DNA of 64,000 bases from Propionibacteriaceae bacterium AM104-82 (GTDB lineage: Bacteria > Actinomycetota > Actinomycetes > Propionibacteriales > Propionibacteriaceae): contig JAQDQK010000017.1 in the NCBI GenBank assembly GCA_027658995.1, positions 12,402 to 76,401 of the forward strand, given 5' to 3'. Under the pieces are notes generated by a model. That model made no database searches. It was not told the origin of the DNA and saw only the letters and a program-made list of their open reading frames with translations. Numbering within the stretch: the stretch's first letter is position 1; every line of letters starts with the position of its first letter. Below, piece after piece: positions 36,690 to 46,171 of the stretch. Position numbers and translations under genes: made by a program.

Positions 36690-36945
36690 CGCCACACCAC
36701 TGTGCACCAACCGGACCCTTCGACAAGCTCAGGGAACGGTGTCGGACCCTTCAACAAGCCCAGGGAACAGCAGCGAAACGTCGCACCGCTCGTCGAGCCT
36801 GTCGAGACGTCCGAAACCACAAGCCCAGCCACTGCGACCGGGTCCCCTAGCGCCACACCACTGTCCGCCAACCGGACCCTTCGACAAGCTCAGGGAGCGG
36901 TGCTCGGCCCCTTCGACAAGCTCAGGAACGAGCCGTGGACACGCC
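36650..36945 (+). repeat. Repeat island, family 1, with a 45-bp duplication
   Basis: The stretch starting CGTCCGAAACCACAAGCCC at about 36653 recurs at about 36811, in both cases continuing through CTAGCGCCACACCACTGT. Between and after the copies are CCTTCGACAAGCTCAGGGA cores near 36718, 36877 and 36910 and one GTCGAGCCTGTCGAGACGTCC near 36793. The island separates the convergent lipoprotein and CU044_5270-type genes. Confidence 0.8.
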
Positions 36946-36961
36946 CACCTCAGCCCGATCC

Positions 36962-37987
36962 TCACTTGACGCTGCACTCGACGGCGCCGTCGGCGTGGAC
37001 CGTGCAGGTCTTCCGCTCCGCCGTTCGCTGGATCTCGGCGGGGATCTCGTCGACCAGGGCTCGGGTGATCAGCAAGTCGCTGGCGACCTGGCCGTCGGCG
37101 TCGATCGTCCGCTCGCCCACGACCTGGCCGCCGTCGGGGTCGATGCTCAACTGCGAGACCTCGACGGCGTCCTCGATCCCGATCACGACGACCTGACGGC
37201 CGTCGATCGACGGCTCGTCGAGGACCGTCACACCGTCGACGGTGCGGAGCACCTCGAAGAGCGCGGCGCGGAGGTCCGCAGGGACGATGCCCGAGCGCAG
37301 CACGTCGGCGACGTAGACGAAGGCCTCTGCATCGCTGCCGCGACCTCGCCCCGCGGAGTCGCGGTACAGGCGCTCCCTGAGTTGGTCGACGTCCCTCGGC
37401 AACGACGCCAGGAAGGCCGGGCTCGGAACCTGCCACGACTCCGAGCGGTATTCGTTCGAGGAAAGGTCGGTTGTCCATGGCGCGGTTTCGGGCGAGATCT
37501 CTGCGAGTTGCCTGCAGGGTTCAGGGACGCCGGGGCCCGTGTCGAACACGCTTGCGTCGACGTACCAGTCGGGCTGCGACCCGTCGACCGAGACGTACTC
37601 GGTCCTCACCTGCGAGGCGGCGCAATCGACCGATACCGCCTCCAGTTGCCCCGGCTCCTGGAAGCTGATGCCGGCGCGGGTGTGGCCCGTGCTCGTGATC
37701 TCCCAGTACTGGCCGGGCCTCGTTGCCGGATCGGCCGCGTTGATGGCCGCCCTGGACAGCGCCTCGTCGGCGCGGGCGGTGGCCCCCGAGCCTCCCAGGC
37801 TGCCCGCACCGATCCCGACGACCAGCAGGGTGGCCGCCGCGACGGCCCCGATCCGCCAGCCTCGACGCTCGGGGATCTTCTGCTCGGCGGTCGCGCCGGT
37901 CAGGATGGCGCGACGCTCGGCATCGGTGAAGTCGGGGGTCTCCGCGGCCGGGTCTGCGGCGCGCAGCAGCGTGTCGATGTGGGTCAT
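36962..37987 (-). CDS. CU044_5270-family membrane protein, sigma-factor partner
   Basis: A 341-residue protein with a cytosolic N terminus (about residues 1-45), one TM helix (about 46-65) and an extracellular domain. The arrangement, the N-terminal TLLRAADPA segment and the overlap with a sigma gene match the CU044_5270 family, which sits beside ECF sigma genes and is thought to act as an anti-sigma factor. The outer domain has VFVYVADVLRSG-like and EIPAEIQ segments and two late cysteines (KTCTVHADGAVECSVK). The start overlaps the sigma stop by ATGA. Confidence 0.78.
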   Translation of the reverse strand: MTHIDTLLRAADPAAETPDFTDAERRAILTGATAEQKIPERRGWRIGAVAAATLLVVGIGAGSLGGSGATARADEALSRAAINAADPATRPGQYWEITSTGHTRAGISFQEPGQLEAVSVDCAASQVRTEYVSVDGSQPDWYVDASVFDTGPGVPEPCRQLAEISPETAPWTTDLSSNEYRSESWQVPSPAFLASLPRDVDQLRERLYRDSAGRGRGSDAEAFVYVADVLRSGIVPADLRAALFEVLRTVDGVTVLDEPSIDGRQVVVIGIEDAVEVSQLSIDPDGGQVVGERTIDADGQVASDLLITRALVDEIPAEIQRTAERKTCTVHADGAVECSVK

Positions 37988-38520
37988 GACGGTTCTCCTT
38001 GGGTGTGGACGACCAGCGCGAGGCGCGGCGCGGCGGGCTCGTCGAGGAGCCGCTGCGCGCGCTGCCGTGCGCGCATCAATCGGGTACGGGCGGCCGAGTC
38101 GCGCAGGTCGAGGACCACTGCGATCTCGGCGGGGGTCAGCCCCTCCCACGCGGTGAGCCGGAGGATCTCGGCGTCGAGGGCGGGCAACTGGGCGAGCACG
38201 CTCTCGGCGAGCGCGAGGCTCGACTGGTCTGCCCCTGGGGTTGCGGTGTCGGTCAGGGAGTGCGCGACGGCGTCGCGCAGGTTCAAGCGCCGCGCGAGCG
38301 AGCGGCGCTCGTGGAGGATCACGTGTCGGGCCGTGCGCAGCAGCCACGGCAGCGCCGGCTCCGGGACGTCGCGACGTCGACGCCAGGCGGCGGCGAAGGT
38401 CTCCGCCACGACGTCATCGGCCGAGTCGGGACCAACCCGTCGGACGGCGTAGGCCCGCACGGAGGTGGCGTGCAGGTCGAACAGCGCCTCGAGCCAGTCG
38501 TGGTCCTGTTGGTCTCTCAT
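37984..38520 (-). CDS. ECF-type RNA polymerase sigma factor
   Basis: A 178-residue sigma-70 family factor. Region 2 covers about residues 8-75 (YAVRRVGPDSADDVVAETFAAAWRR) and region 4 about 110-160 with the helix-turn-helix LTPAEIAVVLDLRDSAARTRLMRAR. It overlaps the CU044_5270-type gene, the usual sigma/membrane-partner pair. TAAGGGG precedes the ATG. The signal and target genes are unknown; a promoter with its consensus cannot be defined here. Confidence 0.88.
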   Translation of the reverse strand: MRDQQDHDWLEALFDLHATSVRAYAVRRVGPDSADDVVAETFAAAWRRRRDVPEPALPWLLRTARHVILHERRSLARRLNLRDAVAHSLTDTATPGADQSSLALAESVLAQLPALDAEILRLTAWEGLTPAEIAVVLDLRDSAARTRLMRARQRAQRLLDEPAAPRLALVVHTQGEPS

Positions 38521-38578
38521 GCCCCTTAGTTCCCGGCCGAGCGCCCCGCGTCACGGGTGCGCGGCAAGGTCGCCCAAC

Positions 38579-38995
38579 TCAGTCCTGGGGGATGGTCCCG
38601 TCGAGGGTCCATGCGAGGAACTCCTTCAGGTCACCGGTCTCCCCGTCGCGACCTCCCCTGCCGATCACCAGCGGGGCGAGCGTCGGCTGGAGCTTGACGC
38701 CGCGGAGCCGCTCCTTCCAGCCGCCGGGCACGACGAGCGTGTAGTAGTTGCCGTCGGTGTCGATCGCGACCGAGTGGTTGGTCCGCAGGTACCAGCCGAC
38801 CTTGTCCGTCTTGACGAGGTGGCCGTCCAGGGTGCGCGCCTTGAGCGCCCTCGGGGCGAGCCCAGCGGCGTCGGCATCCAGGATGAACTGGTCGATCAGC
38901 ACCTTTGCCCTGACGGCCTCGGCGCGCGCCGCGCCCTCGTTGAGCTCGTGCCGCTTGCGGGCGGCCTTCTGCCGCTCCGAGAGTTCGTCAGCCAT
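38579..38995 (-). CDS. Uncharacterised small basic protein
   Basis: A 138-residue soluble protein that I do not recognise. The first 45 residues form a charged helix (ELSERQKAARKRHELNEGAARAEA), then a probable beta-rich domain (GWYLRTNHSVAIDTDGNYYTLVVPGG). No signal peptide. TAGGCT lies 7 nt before the ATG at 38995, so it is probably leaderless; the longer in-frame start at 39034 lies upstream of that hexamer. It is divergent from the first 8-TM gene. Confidence 0.6.
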   Translation of the reverse strand: MADELSERQKAARKRHELNEGAARAEAVRAKVLIDQFILDADAAGLAPRALKARTLDGHLVKTDKVGWYLRTNHSVAIDTDGNYYTLVVPGGWKERLRGVKLQPTLAPLVIGRGGRDGETGDLKEFLAWTLDGTIPQD

Positions 38996-39002
38996 GCCGA
39001 TC

Positions 39003-39008
39003 AGCCTA
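39003..39008 (-). promoter_or_regulatory. -10 hexamer of a leaderless promoter
   Basis: TAGGCT on the minus strand, 7 nt before the ATG at 38995. Confidence 0.45.
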
Positions 39009-39072
39009 ACCGGAGTGGGCGCGCCAACCGGCAAGGGGTCGCGGTGCCCCGGGGCGCGGACTCACCCACGGT

Positions 39073-39078
39073 TACAGT
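39073..39078 (+). promoter_or_regulatory. -10 hexamer of a leaderless promoter for the first 8-TM gene
   Basis: TACAGT, 7 nt before the ATG at 39086. Confidence 0.5.
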
Positions 39079-39085
39079 AACCGCC

Positions 39086-40594
39086 ATGAATGACCACGGC
39101 CCGACCTACGACCGGGCTGGTCAGAGCTCCCCCAATGCCGAGGCCGTCGGCTTCACCTCCCCGACCCAGGCGGCCGATGCCGCCAACGGGGGCGACGTCC
39201 CGACGCTTGGCGCCGGGCCGCGCTTCGTCCGGGTCCCGGCCTCGGGCCCGACCGCAGCAGCGCTCGTGGTTGAGCAGGTGCTGATCGCCCTGATCGGAGG
39301 CTCGCTCCTGACGGGTCTGGCCGGGCTGGGCGTGATGCTCGCGCTCGACGAGGACGCGATCGTGCTGCCCGCCTCCTGGAACCAACTCGATTCCTTCGCG
39401 CGCAAACTGCTGCCCTTCGCACTGCTGTCGGGGATGGCCCTTCCGCTCCCCTGGATGCTCGCGCGGGTCGTGCGAGGCCTGCTGACCTCCAGGGACGTGA
39501 GACGGTTCTGCGCGACATCCGGAGACGCCGTCCCGATCGAAGAGCAGCGAAAGAGCAGGGAGGCGGTCCGCGACATCCTCACCACGACGGGGTACGTGAC
39601 GGCCGTCACGGGCGGAGTGCTGCTCGTCTGCTGCCTCGGCGTGACCCTGACGGCCCTCGGCGACGAGGACATGCTCGGCATCGGGCTCATAGCGTCCGCC
39701 ATCTCGGGAGCCCTGCTGTTCGTGGGCGTCTGGCTCGTTCGGCACCCGATCGCCGTCGGAAACCCTGAGGACCACGTGCCGGGCGGTGACCTCGCCACCG
39801 TCGCGCGTGCCGAGGAGGCGACCGCCCGGACCATCGAGGCACAGCTCGCAGCGCGCGCCTCGGAGCCACCCAAGACCCTCCCGGGGCGCTGGCCGTGGCT
39901 CGACACCGCGGCGCGCGTGGCGTGGCGGCTCGGTGGGGTCGCCACCGGCCTGGCGCTCCTGATCCTGGTGGGCGCCACGCTCCTCCGCAAGCCGTGTCAG
40001 GGGTGCGACGAGCGCTACTTCGGCCAGGAGGTCGAGTCCCTGCTGGGGGCAGGCCTCCTCATCGCCTCGATCTTCACGATCGCGGCGGTGGTACTGCTCA
40101 CGCTCGCCCCACTGGGTGAGGTGGTCTCACAGCTTGGCACCGAGCGACTCGTGCGTCGGCAGGCCGGCCTTCCCGGCGTTGGTGCGCTGCGGCCGTCCGA
40201 CAGCGCGGCCGAACAACTGCTGCGGCTGCCCTCGCCCCTGAAGAGCCTCGGCATCATCCTCGGCATGTGGGCCGCCGCGTTCGGTTGGTTCTGGCTCTCG
40301 GCCTCGCTTGAGGCCGCAGAGGGGCATCCGCCGTTCGCCGGTCGTGCCTGGCTGTGGGCGCTGGTGGCGTGCCTTGTGTTGCTGACGTCGTCGGCGGTCA
40401 TCCTCCGCGTGGCGCTGCGCGAGTCCGAGGCGACCGCCCATGTGGTGCGGGCCACCTGGCCCGTCGTCGACCCTCCGCCCGCGGATCCCGCGACCATCGC
40501 CGACGACACGACGGGTCAGGATGCGGCGACGACACTGGACGCCGCGACGGCCACGGACGCTGCGGCCGACTCCGATCCGTCGGCGTCTCGCTAG
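39086..40594 (+). CDS. Uncharacterised 8-TM membrane protein with exposed CxxC, copy 1
   Basis: A 502-residue protein with about eight TM helices. A conserved block GPRFVRVPAS precedes helix 1. Between helices 5 and 6 is KPCQGCDERYF, a PCxxC loop that should lie outside the membrane if the N terminus is inside. A cytosolic loop near residues 235-270 holds AEEATARTIEAQLAAR and LPGRWPWLD. The C-terminal tail is rich in Asp, Ala and Thr. It is clearly paralogous to the next gene. Function unknown; a thiol-disulfide or metal site is possible. Confidence 0.72.
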   Translation: MNDHGPTYDRAGQSSPNAEAVGFTSPTQAADAANGGDVPTLGAGPRFVRVPASGPTAAALVVEQVLIALIGGSLLTGLAGLGVMLALDEDAIVLPASWNQLDSFARKLLPFALLSGMALPLPWMLARVVRGLLTSRDVRRFCATSGDAVPIEEQRKSREAVRDILTTTGYVTAVTGGVLLVCCLGVTLTALGDEDMLGIGLIASAISGALLFVGVWLVRHPIAVGNPEDHVPGGDLATVARAEEATARTIEAQLAARASEPPKTLPGRWPWLDTAARVAWRLGGVATGLALLILVGATLLRKPCQGCDERYFGQEVESLLGAGLLIASIFTIAAVVLLTLAPLGEVVSQLGTERLVRRQAGLPGVGALRPSDSAAEQLLRLPSPLKSLGIILGMWAAAFGWFWLSASLEAAEGHPPFAGRAWLWALVACLVLLTSSAVILRVALRESEATAHVVRATWPVVDPPPADPATIADDTTGQDAATTLDAATATDAAADSDPSASR

Positions 40595-40597
40595 GAT
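40592..40597 (+). promoter_or_regulatory. -10 hexamer of a leaderless promoter for the second 8-TM gene
   Basis: TAGGAT, overlapping the stop of copy 1 and 7 nt before the GTG at 40605. It suggests that copy 2 also has its own transcript. Confidence 0.45.
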
Positions 40598-40604
40598 CGC
40601 GGCC

Positions 40605-42080
40605 GTGTCATTCCCAGGCAGGCGCCGACGGCGCGAGCGGCGCCCCGACCCGCCACAGATCGACTTCACCTTCGAGCCCGTGCAGCCCGAGGCCGACGAG
40701 GCACGCCCCCAGCCCAGGCGGTCCGCCGACCGCGACCTGATGCTGCGCGAGGGGCCCCGCTTCGTCCGCGTCCCCGCCTCAAGGACGACCGCGGCTCTCA
40801 CCGTCGCGGAACACATCGTGCTGACCGTCATCGCCGGCTCGGTGGCCACCGGCGTGGCCGCACTCGCGCTTGGGTTCGCGCTCGACGAGCGGCTCATCGT
40901 GCTGCCCGCGAGCTGGGGCCAGCTCGACTGGTTCGCCCGCAAGCTGATCCCCCTCCCGATGTTCGGTGCGATCGCGCTCGCCTCGGTCTACGGGTTGCTG
41001 CTGATCCTGCGCGGCGTCTCGACCGACGCCGACGTCCGCCGCTTCTGCGCGACCCCGGGTGACGCGATGCCCGTCGCCGCGCAGCGCGGCGAATGGGAGA
41101 AGGTCCGACAGCGCCTCGAGCACGCCGGATGGTCGACCCTCCTCTTCGGGGGGATCATGCTCCTGATCGGGTTGATCATGCTGCCGATGGACGACTCCGG
41201 TACGCGGCCCTACAGCCTCGGGTTGATCGGCATCTCCGCCGTCATCGCGCTTGTCGGCCTGCTTGCTGTGCGGTTCCTGCCTCACACGAAGGGCACCGAG
41301 TTCTACGTGCCCGACGGAGACTTCTCCGTCCTGACCGCCGCCGAGAAGCAGACGGCTCGCGTCATCAAGGCGCAACTGGCCGCGCGGAACGAGGAACCTC
41401 CAGAGACGCTGCCTGGGCGCTGGCCACGGATCGACGCCCTGGCCAACCGGCTGATGATGGCCGGGCTCTGGGCGGTCGGCGTGGCGTTCGTGTCGCTGCT
41501 GGGCGCCGTCATGCTGCGGCAGCCGTGCCGGTTCTGCGAGCCGCGCTTCTACGCAAGCCCCATCGAGGCCGCGCTCGCAGTGGTCTTCGGGATCGTCACG
41601 GTGGCGACGGTGGCGGCTGTCGTCCTGCTGACGGTCGGGCCGCTGCTCGCGCTGATCTCCAGCCTCGGCACCACCCGGCTGGTGCGCGAGCAGTCCGTGC
41701 TACCCGGCATCGGGGAACTGCGGCCGAGCGACCAGGCGCTGCACCAACTGATGCATCAGCCGTCGGCGCTGCGCGGCCTCGGCACCGTGATCGGGATGTG
41801 GGGCTGCGCCTTCCTGTGGTTCTGGCTCTCCGCCGTCGTCGAGGCGGCCTACGGGCACGTGCCGTTCTCGGAGCACTCCTGGTCGTGGGCACTCGCGGTG
41901 GCGGTCGCACTGCTTGTCACCTCCGGCGTGGTCCTTATCAACGCGCGACGCGACAGCGAGGAGACCGAGGCGGCGGTGCGCGCCGCCTGGCCTGTCGTCG
42001 ACCCGCCGAAGACGATCCTCACAACTTGGGCAGCAGGCCGAAAAAGGCGACCTCGTCGTCGCTCATCATCCGGGACCTGA
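40605..42080 (+). CDS. Uncharacterised 8-TM membrane protein with exposed CxxC, copy 2
   Basis: A 491-residue paralogue of copy 1, sharing GPRFVRVPAS, VLPASW-QLD-FARKL, LPGRWPRID, the PCRFCEPRFY loop (PCxxC), GELRPSDQA and WPVVDPP. It lacks the acidic tail of copy 1; after WPVVDPP it ends in a short Arg-rich tail that overlaps the 3' end of the DUF779 gene on the other strand by 62 bp. The GTG start follows the copy 1 stop by 10 bp. The pair probably makes a heteromeric membrane complex; this is inference. Confidence 0.72.
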   Translation: MSFPGRRRRRERRPDPPQIDFTFEPVQPEADEARPQPRRSADRDLMLREGPRFVRVPASRTTAALTVAEHIVLTVIAGSVATGVAALALGFALDERLIVLPASWGQLDWFARKLIPLPMFGAIALASVYGLLLILRGVSTDADVRRFCATPGDAMPVAAQRGEWEKVRQRLEHAGWSTLLFGGIMLLIGLIMLPMDDSGTRPYSLGLIGISAVIALVGLLAVRFLPHTKGTEFYVPDGDFSVLTAAEKQTARVIKAQLAARNEEPPETLPGRWPRIDALANRLMMAGLWAVGVAFVSLLGAVMLRQPCRFCEPRFYASPIEAALAVVFGIVTVATVAAVVLLTVGPLLALISSLGTTRLVREQSVLPGIGELRPSDQALHQLMHQPSALRGLGTVIGMWGCAFLWFWLSAVVEAAYGHVPFSEHSWSWALAVAVALLVTSGVVLINARRDSEETEAAVRAAWPVVDPPKTILTTWAAGRKRRPRRRSSSGT

Positions 42081-42408
42081 TCAGGAACCGGTTGCCGGTC
42101 GGCGCCTCGACGCTGAAGCCGGCGCCACGGCCCGGCACGACGTCGATCGTCAGGTGCGTGTACTTCCAGTAGTCGTACTGCGACTCCGACATGTAGACCT
42201 CGATGGGCTCGAGGCCGTCGACGCGCAGGGCGTCGAGCAGCACGTCGGATGGACCCGTCAGGAACATCCCGACGGGGTAACACATCGGCGAACTGCCGTC
42301 GCAGCAGCCGCCGGACTGATGGAACATCAAGGGTCCGTGCTGTGCCGTGAGGTCCTTCAGCAGGGACGCCGCCGCCTCGGTGACGTCGACACGGGTCGGT
42401 TCGCTCAT
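42019..42408 (-). CDS. DUF779 family protein (aldehyde dehydrogenase associated)
   Basis: A 129-residue protein of DUF779, found next to AldA/ExaC-type aldehyde dehydrogenases. The cysteine cluster QSGGCCDGSSPMCYP near residue 37 suggests a metal or redox site. The segment DYWKYTHLTIDVVPGRG is typical of the family. GAGGAG lies before the ATG. It follows the dehydrogenase gene by 96 bp, with two hairpins in the gap. Its 3' end overlaps the convergent 8-TM gene. Function unknown. Confidence 0.85.
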   Translation of the reverse strand: MSEPTRVDVTEAAASLLKDLTAQHGPLMFHQSGGCCDGSSPMCYPVGMFLTGPSDVLLDALRVDGLEPIEVYMSESQYDYWKYTHLTIDVVPGRGAGFSVEAPTGNRFLIRSRMMSDDEVAFFGLLPKL

Positions 42409-42431
42409 GGCTCTCCTCAACGAGAAGGTGA

Positions 42432-42465
42432 GGAGGGCGAGGGAAACCGGGATCCCTCGCCCTCC
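42432..42465 (-). terminator. First intercistronic hairpin, aldehyde dehydrogenase to DUF779
   Basis: A perfect 13-bp stem (GGAGGGCGAGGGA) with an 8-nt loop, 24 bp before the DUF779 start. As it sits inside a likely operon, it may attenuate transcription or be a processing site. Confidence 0.6.
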
Positions 42466-42471
42466 GGGTCT

Positions 42472-42498
42472 GGCTCGGGAAGGGGGGACACCCGAGCC
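42472..42498 (-). terminator. Second intercistronic hairpin, next to the aldehyde dehydrogenase stop
   Basis: GGCTCGGG and CCCGAGCC form an 8-bp stem with an 11-nt loop, 6 bp after the dehydrogenase stop. Confidence 0.5.
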
Positions 42499-42504
42499 GG
42501 TCTG

Positions 42505-44061
<1,557 letters not shown>

Positions 44062-44100
44062 AGCGGGTGTCTCCTTTGACTTGTGCGTCGCGCTCCCGGT

Positions 44101-44121
44101 GGGGACGACCAAGTCGTCCCC
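44101..44121 (-). promoter_or_regulatory. Perfect 9-bp inverted repeat before the aldehyde dehydrogenase
   Basis: GGGGACGAC and GTCGTCCCC around CAA, 40 bp before the dehydrogenase start and after the regulator stop. It could end the regulator mRNA or be a leader hairpin or operator. A GCAAC-TAG-GTTGC palindrome at about 44156-44168 overlaps the regulator stop. Confidence 0.45.
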
Positions 44122-44160
44122 GGCGACGATGTGGCAACGCTAGTCAGGAGAAGGTTGCAA

Positions 44161-45474
44161 CTAGGTTGCGTCGAGCCTCTCGACGCGGGCGAGGACGCCT
44201 GCACGCTTGGGCGACTTGGCGGGCAGTTGTTCGAGGATCAGCATCAGCAGTTCCCGGTCGTCGGCGCCCGCCTCGGTGTCGGCGAAGGCCAGCAGCACGT
44301 CGGGGCTCGCCTCGGCCATCAGGGCCTCGCGCAACGTCGCCCGGACGGTGTCGCGGAACTCGGTGACGCCGGTGGCGTCCGATTCGGGCAGCACGTCGCC
44401 GCGGTAGGCGGCGAGCGCGACGCGGTGCGCTCCCCTGTCGAGCAGGCCGAGGACGCCGTGCGCGTCGGTGGTCATGGTGCCGACCAGGCGGTACGGACGC
44501 GAGGCGAGGTCGATGTCGGAGGTCGCCCGGCGTAGCGCCTTGCGGAGCCGGACGATCTCGGGTCGCAGCGTCGCGGGGTCGGCGCCCTCGCCGTAGACCA
44601 GTTCGGCGAGCCGCTCGGCGGACAGGCCGGCCGGGTTCAGCCTGAGCAACAGCAGGATCTCGGCGTGGCGCCGTCCGAACTCGACGACCGAGGCGCCGTC
44701 GTCGCCCTGCAGTTCGAGCGCCGCGCGCTGCCTGCCGAGCACCTGGAGGGTCGCCTGGTTGACGCGTCGCCTGCGCTGGGGTCGGTGCTGCGGGGTAGCC
44801 TCCCTGGCGCGCAACCGTGAGATCAGGAGTTCGGACTCGACGGCGCGCGCGGTCGCGTCGACGAGGAGTTGCGCCTGCGGGGTGATCGCCTGGGTGCCGC
44901 CGGTGATGTCGATGACGCCGATGACGCGCCGGGTCTCCGGATCGCGGACGGGGGCGGCGGTGCATGACCAGGGCGCGACGCGCAGGTTGAAGTGTTCGGC
45001 GCCGTGGATCTGGACGGAGCGGCCCAGTTCGATCGCGGTGCCGGGCGCCGAGGTGCCGACGGCGGCCTCCGACCAGTTGGCGCCCGCGACGAAGCCGATG
45101 TCGCCGGTGCGGTTGCGGATCTCGCGGTCGCCCTCGACCCACAGCAGTCGCCCGGCCGCGTCGCCCACCGCGACGACGATGCCCGAGTCGCGCGAACCGC
45201 CCGGGAGCAGCAGGCCGCAGATCAGGTCGAGGGTCGAGGCGAGCGGATGGCCACGGAGGTACTCGTCGAGTTCGTCGCCGGTCAGGTCGACCGGGGGAAG
45301 CCCCTCGGCGCGGACGCTGCCCGCCATTGAGCGGCGCCACGACTCGCGCACCAGGGACCGGATGTCGTCGAGGGGACCGCCGTCGGGATCGTCGGTGAGG
45401 AGATGCTCCCGGGCGCGCTCGATCCGGCGACGCGTCTGGGCCGCGTCACGATCCTCTGACCAGGGCGACGACAA
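44161..45474 (-). CDS. GAF-domain transcriptional regulator of aldehyde dehydrogenase
   Basis: About 437 residues. The N-terminal part (to about residue 230) is an AcoR-like sensor: SLVRESWRRS, then a GAF domain with GTNW-like GANWSEAAVGTSAPGTAI. The C-terminal 200 residues carry a winged-helix-like domain (AELVYGEGADPATLRPEIVRLRKAL) instead of a sigma-54 AAA domain, as in actinobacterial homologues. The start is uncertain: no ATG is available; TTG at 45474 follows GGAG by 5 nt, and TTG at 45531 is another option. It lies 99 bp before the dehydrogenase and likely activates it. Confidence 0.75.
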   Translation of the reverse strand: MSSPWSEDRDAAQTRRRIERAREHLLTDDPDGGPLDDIRSLVRESWRRSMAGSVRAEGLPPVDLTGDELDEYLRGHPLASTLDLICGLLLPGGSRDSGIVVAVGDAAGRLLWVEGDREIRNRTGDIGFVAGANWSEAAVGTSAPGTAIELGRSVQIHGAEHFNLRVAPWSCTAAPVRDPETRRVIGVIDITGGTQAITPQAQLLVDATARAVESELLISRLRAREATPQHRPQRRRRVNQATLQVLGRQRAALELQGDDGASVVEFGRRHAEILLLLRLNPAGLSAERLAELVYGEGADPATLRPEIVRLRKALRRATSDIDLASRPYRLVGTMTTDAHGVLGLLDRGAHRVALAAYRGDVLPESDATGVTEFRDTVRATLREALMAEASPDVLLAFADTEAGADDRELLMLILEQLPAKSPKRAGVLARVERLDAT

Positions 45475-45547
45475 GAGGGCTCCGTTCCCGGGTGGAGCTG
45501 GGAGGTTCAGTCTAAGTCGACGGCACCGCAATGCAAGGGCTTGTCAG

Positions 45548-46100
45548 TCGACCACCGCTGGGTGAGCCATGAGGACCACCGCTGGGTGAGCCATGAGGGA
45601 CGCGGAGCGGACCTCATCGGTCGAAGCCTCTCGATGATCCACGCAGACCCAGACACCGCCCCGCCTCCCGACGGAGGACCGGAACAGACCCAGCGAAACC
45701 TCACCAGGTTTCGACCGATGCCCCGCTGGGTGAGCCATGAGGGACGCGGAGCGGACCTCATCGGTCGAAGCCTCTCGACGATCCACGCAGACCCAGACAC
45801 GGCCCCGCCTCCCGACGGAGGCTGGAACAGACCCAGCGAACGTCACCAGGTTTCGACCGATGTCGACCGCTCCGCGCTCGACATGGCTCAACCAACACCG
45901 CTGGGTGAGCCATGAGGGACGCGCAGCGGACCTCATCGGTCGAAGCCTCTCGGCGGTGCGCGCAGACCCAGACGCAACCCTGACGAGGGACAGGAACAGA
46001 CCCAGCAGAGCCGGGAACAGACCCCGTCGACGTCACCAGGTTTCGACCGATGTCGACCGCTCCGCGTTCGACATGGCTCAACCAGCGACTCAACCGGCGT
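45548..46100 (+). repeat. Repeat island, family 2
   Basis: About 550 bp without a gene. GGGTGAGCCATGAGGGACGC, continuing through GCGGACCTCATCGGTCGAAG, occurs near 45582, 45729 and 45904, with degenerate starts near 45552. Inverted partners (CAGGTTTCGACCGATG...ATGGCTCAACCA) occur near 45707, 45849 and 46040. Unit period is about 150-175 bp and includes GCAGACCCAGAC. The island fills the space between the GAF regulator and the LacI gene and ends just before the LacI operator. Confidence 0.85.
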
Positions 46101-46123
46101 GTCACCAGGGGCGTTATCTGATG

Positions 46124-46150
46124 GTTACACGCGTAATTGACGCGTGTAAC
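46124..46150 (+). promoter_or_regulatory. Perfect 11-bp-arm operator of the LacI regulator gene
   Basis: GTTACACGCGT and ACGCGTGTAAC are exact inverted repeats separated by AATTG. The right arm overlaps the -35 hexamer TTGACG (46137-46142). Such symmetry is what a LacI-family dimer would bind, and the position predicts tight autorepression. Confidence 0.75.
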
Positions 46151-46165
46151 TAGATGGCATATTCT
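46137..46165 (+). promoter_or_regulatory. Promoter of the LacI gene (leaderless)
   Basis: TTGACG, 17 bp, TATTCT. The -10 ends 6 nt before the ATG at 46172, so transcription should start at or near that ATG. Confidence 0.65.
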
Positions 46166-46171
46166 CGAGTC

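Noticed and set aside
44161..45474. Sigma-54-dependent activator, given the AcoR-like N terminus
   Set aside because: There is no AAA domain (no GAFTGA or Walker motifs), and a winged-helix-like domain takes its place.
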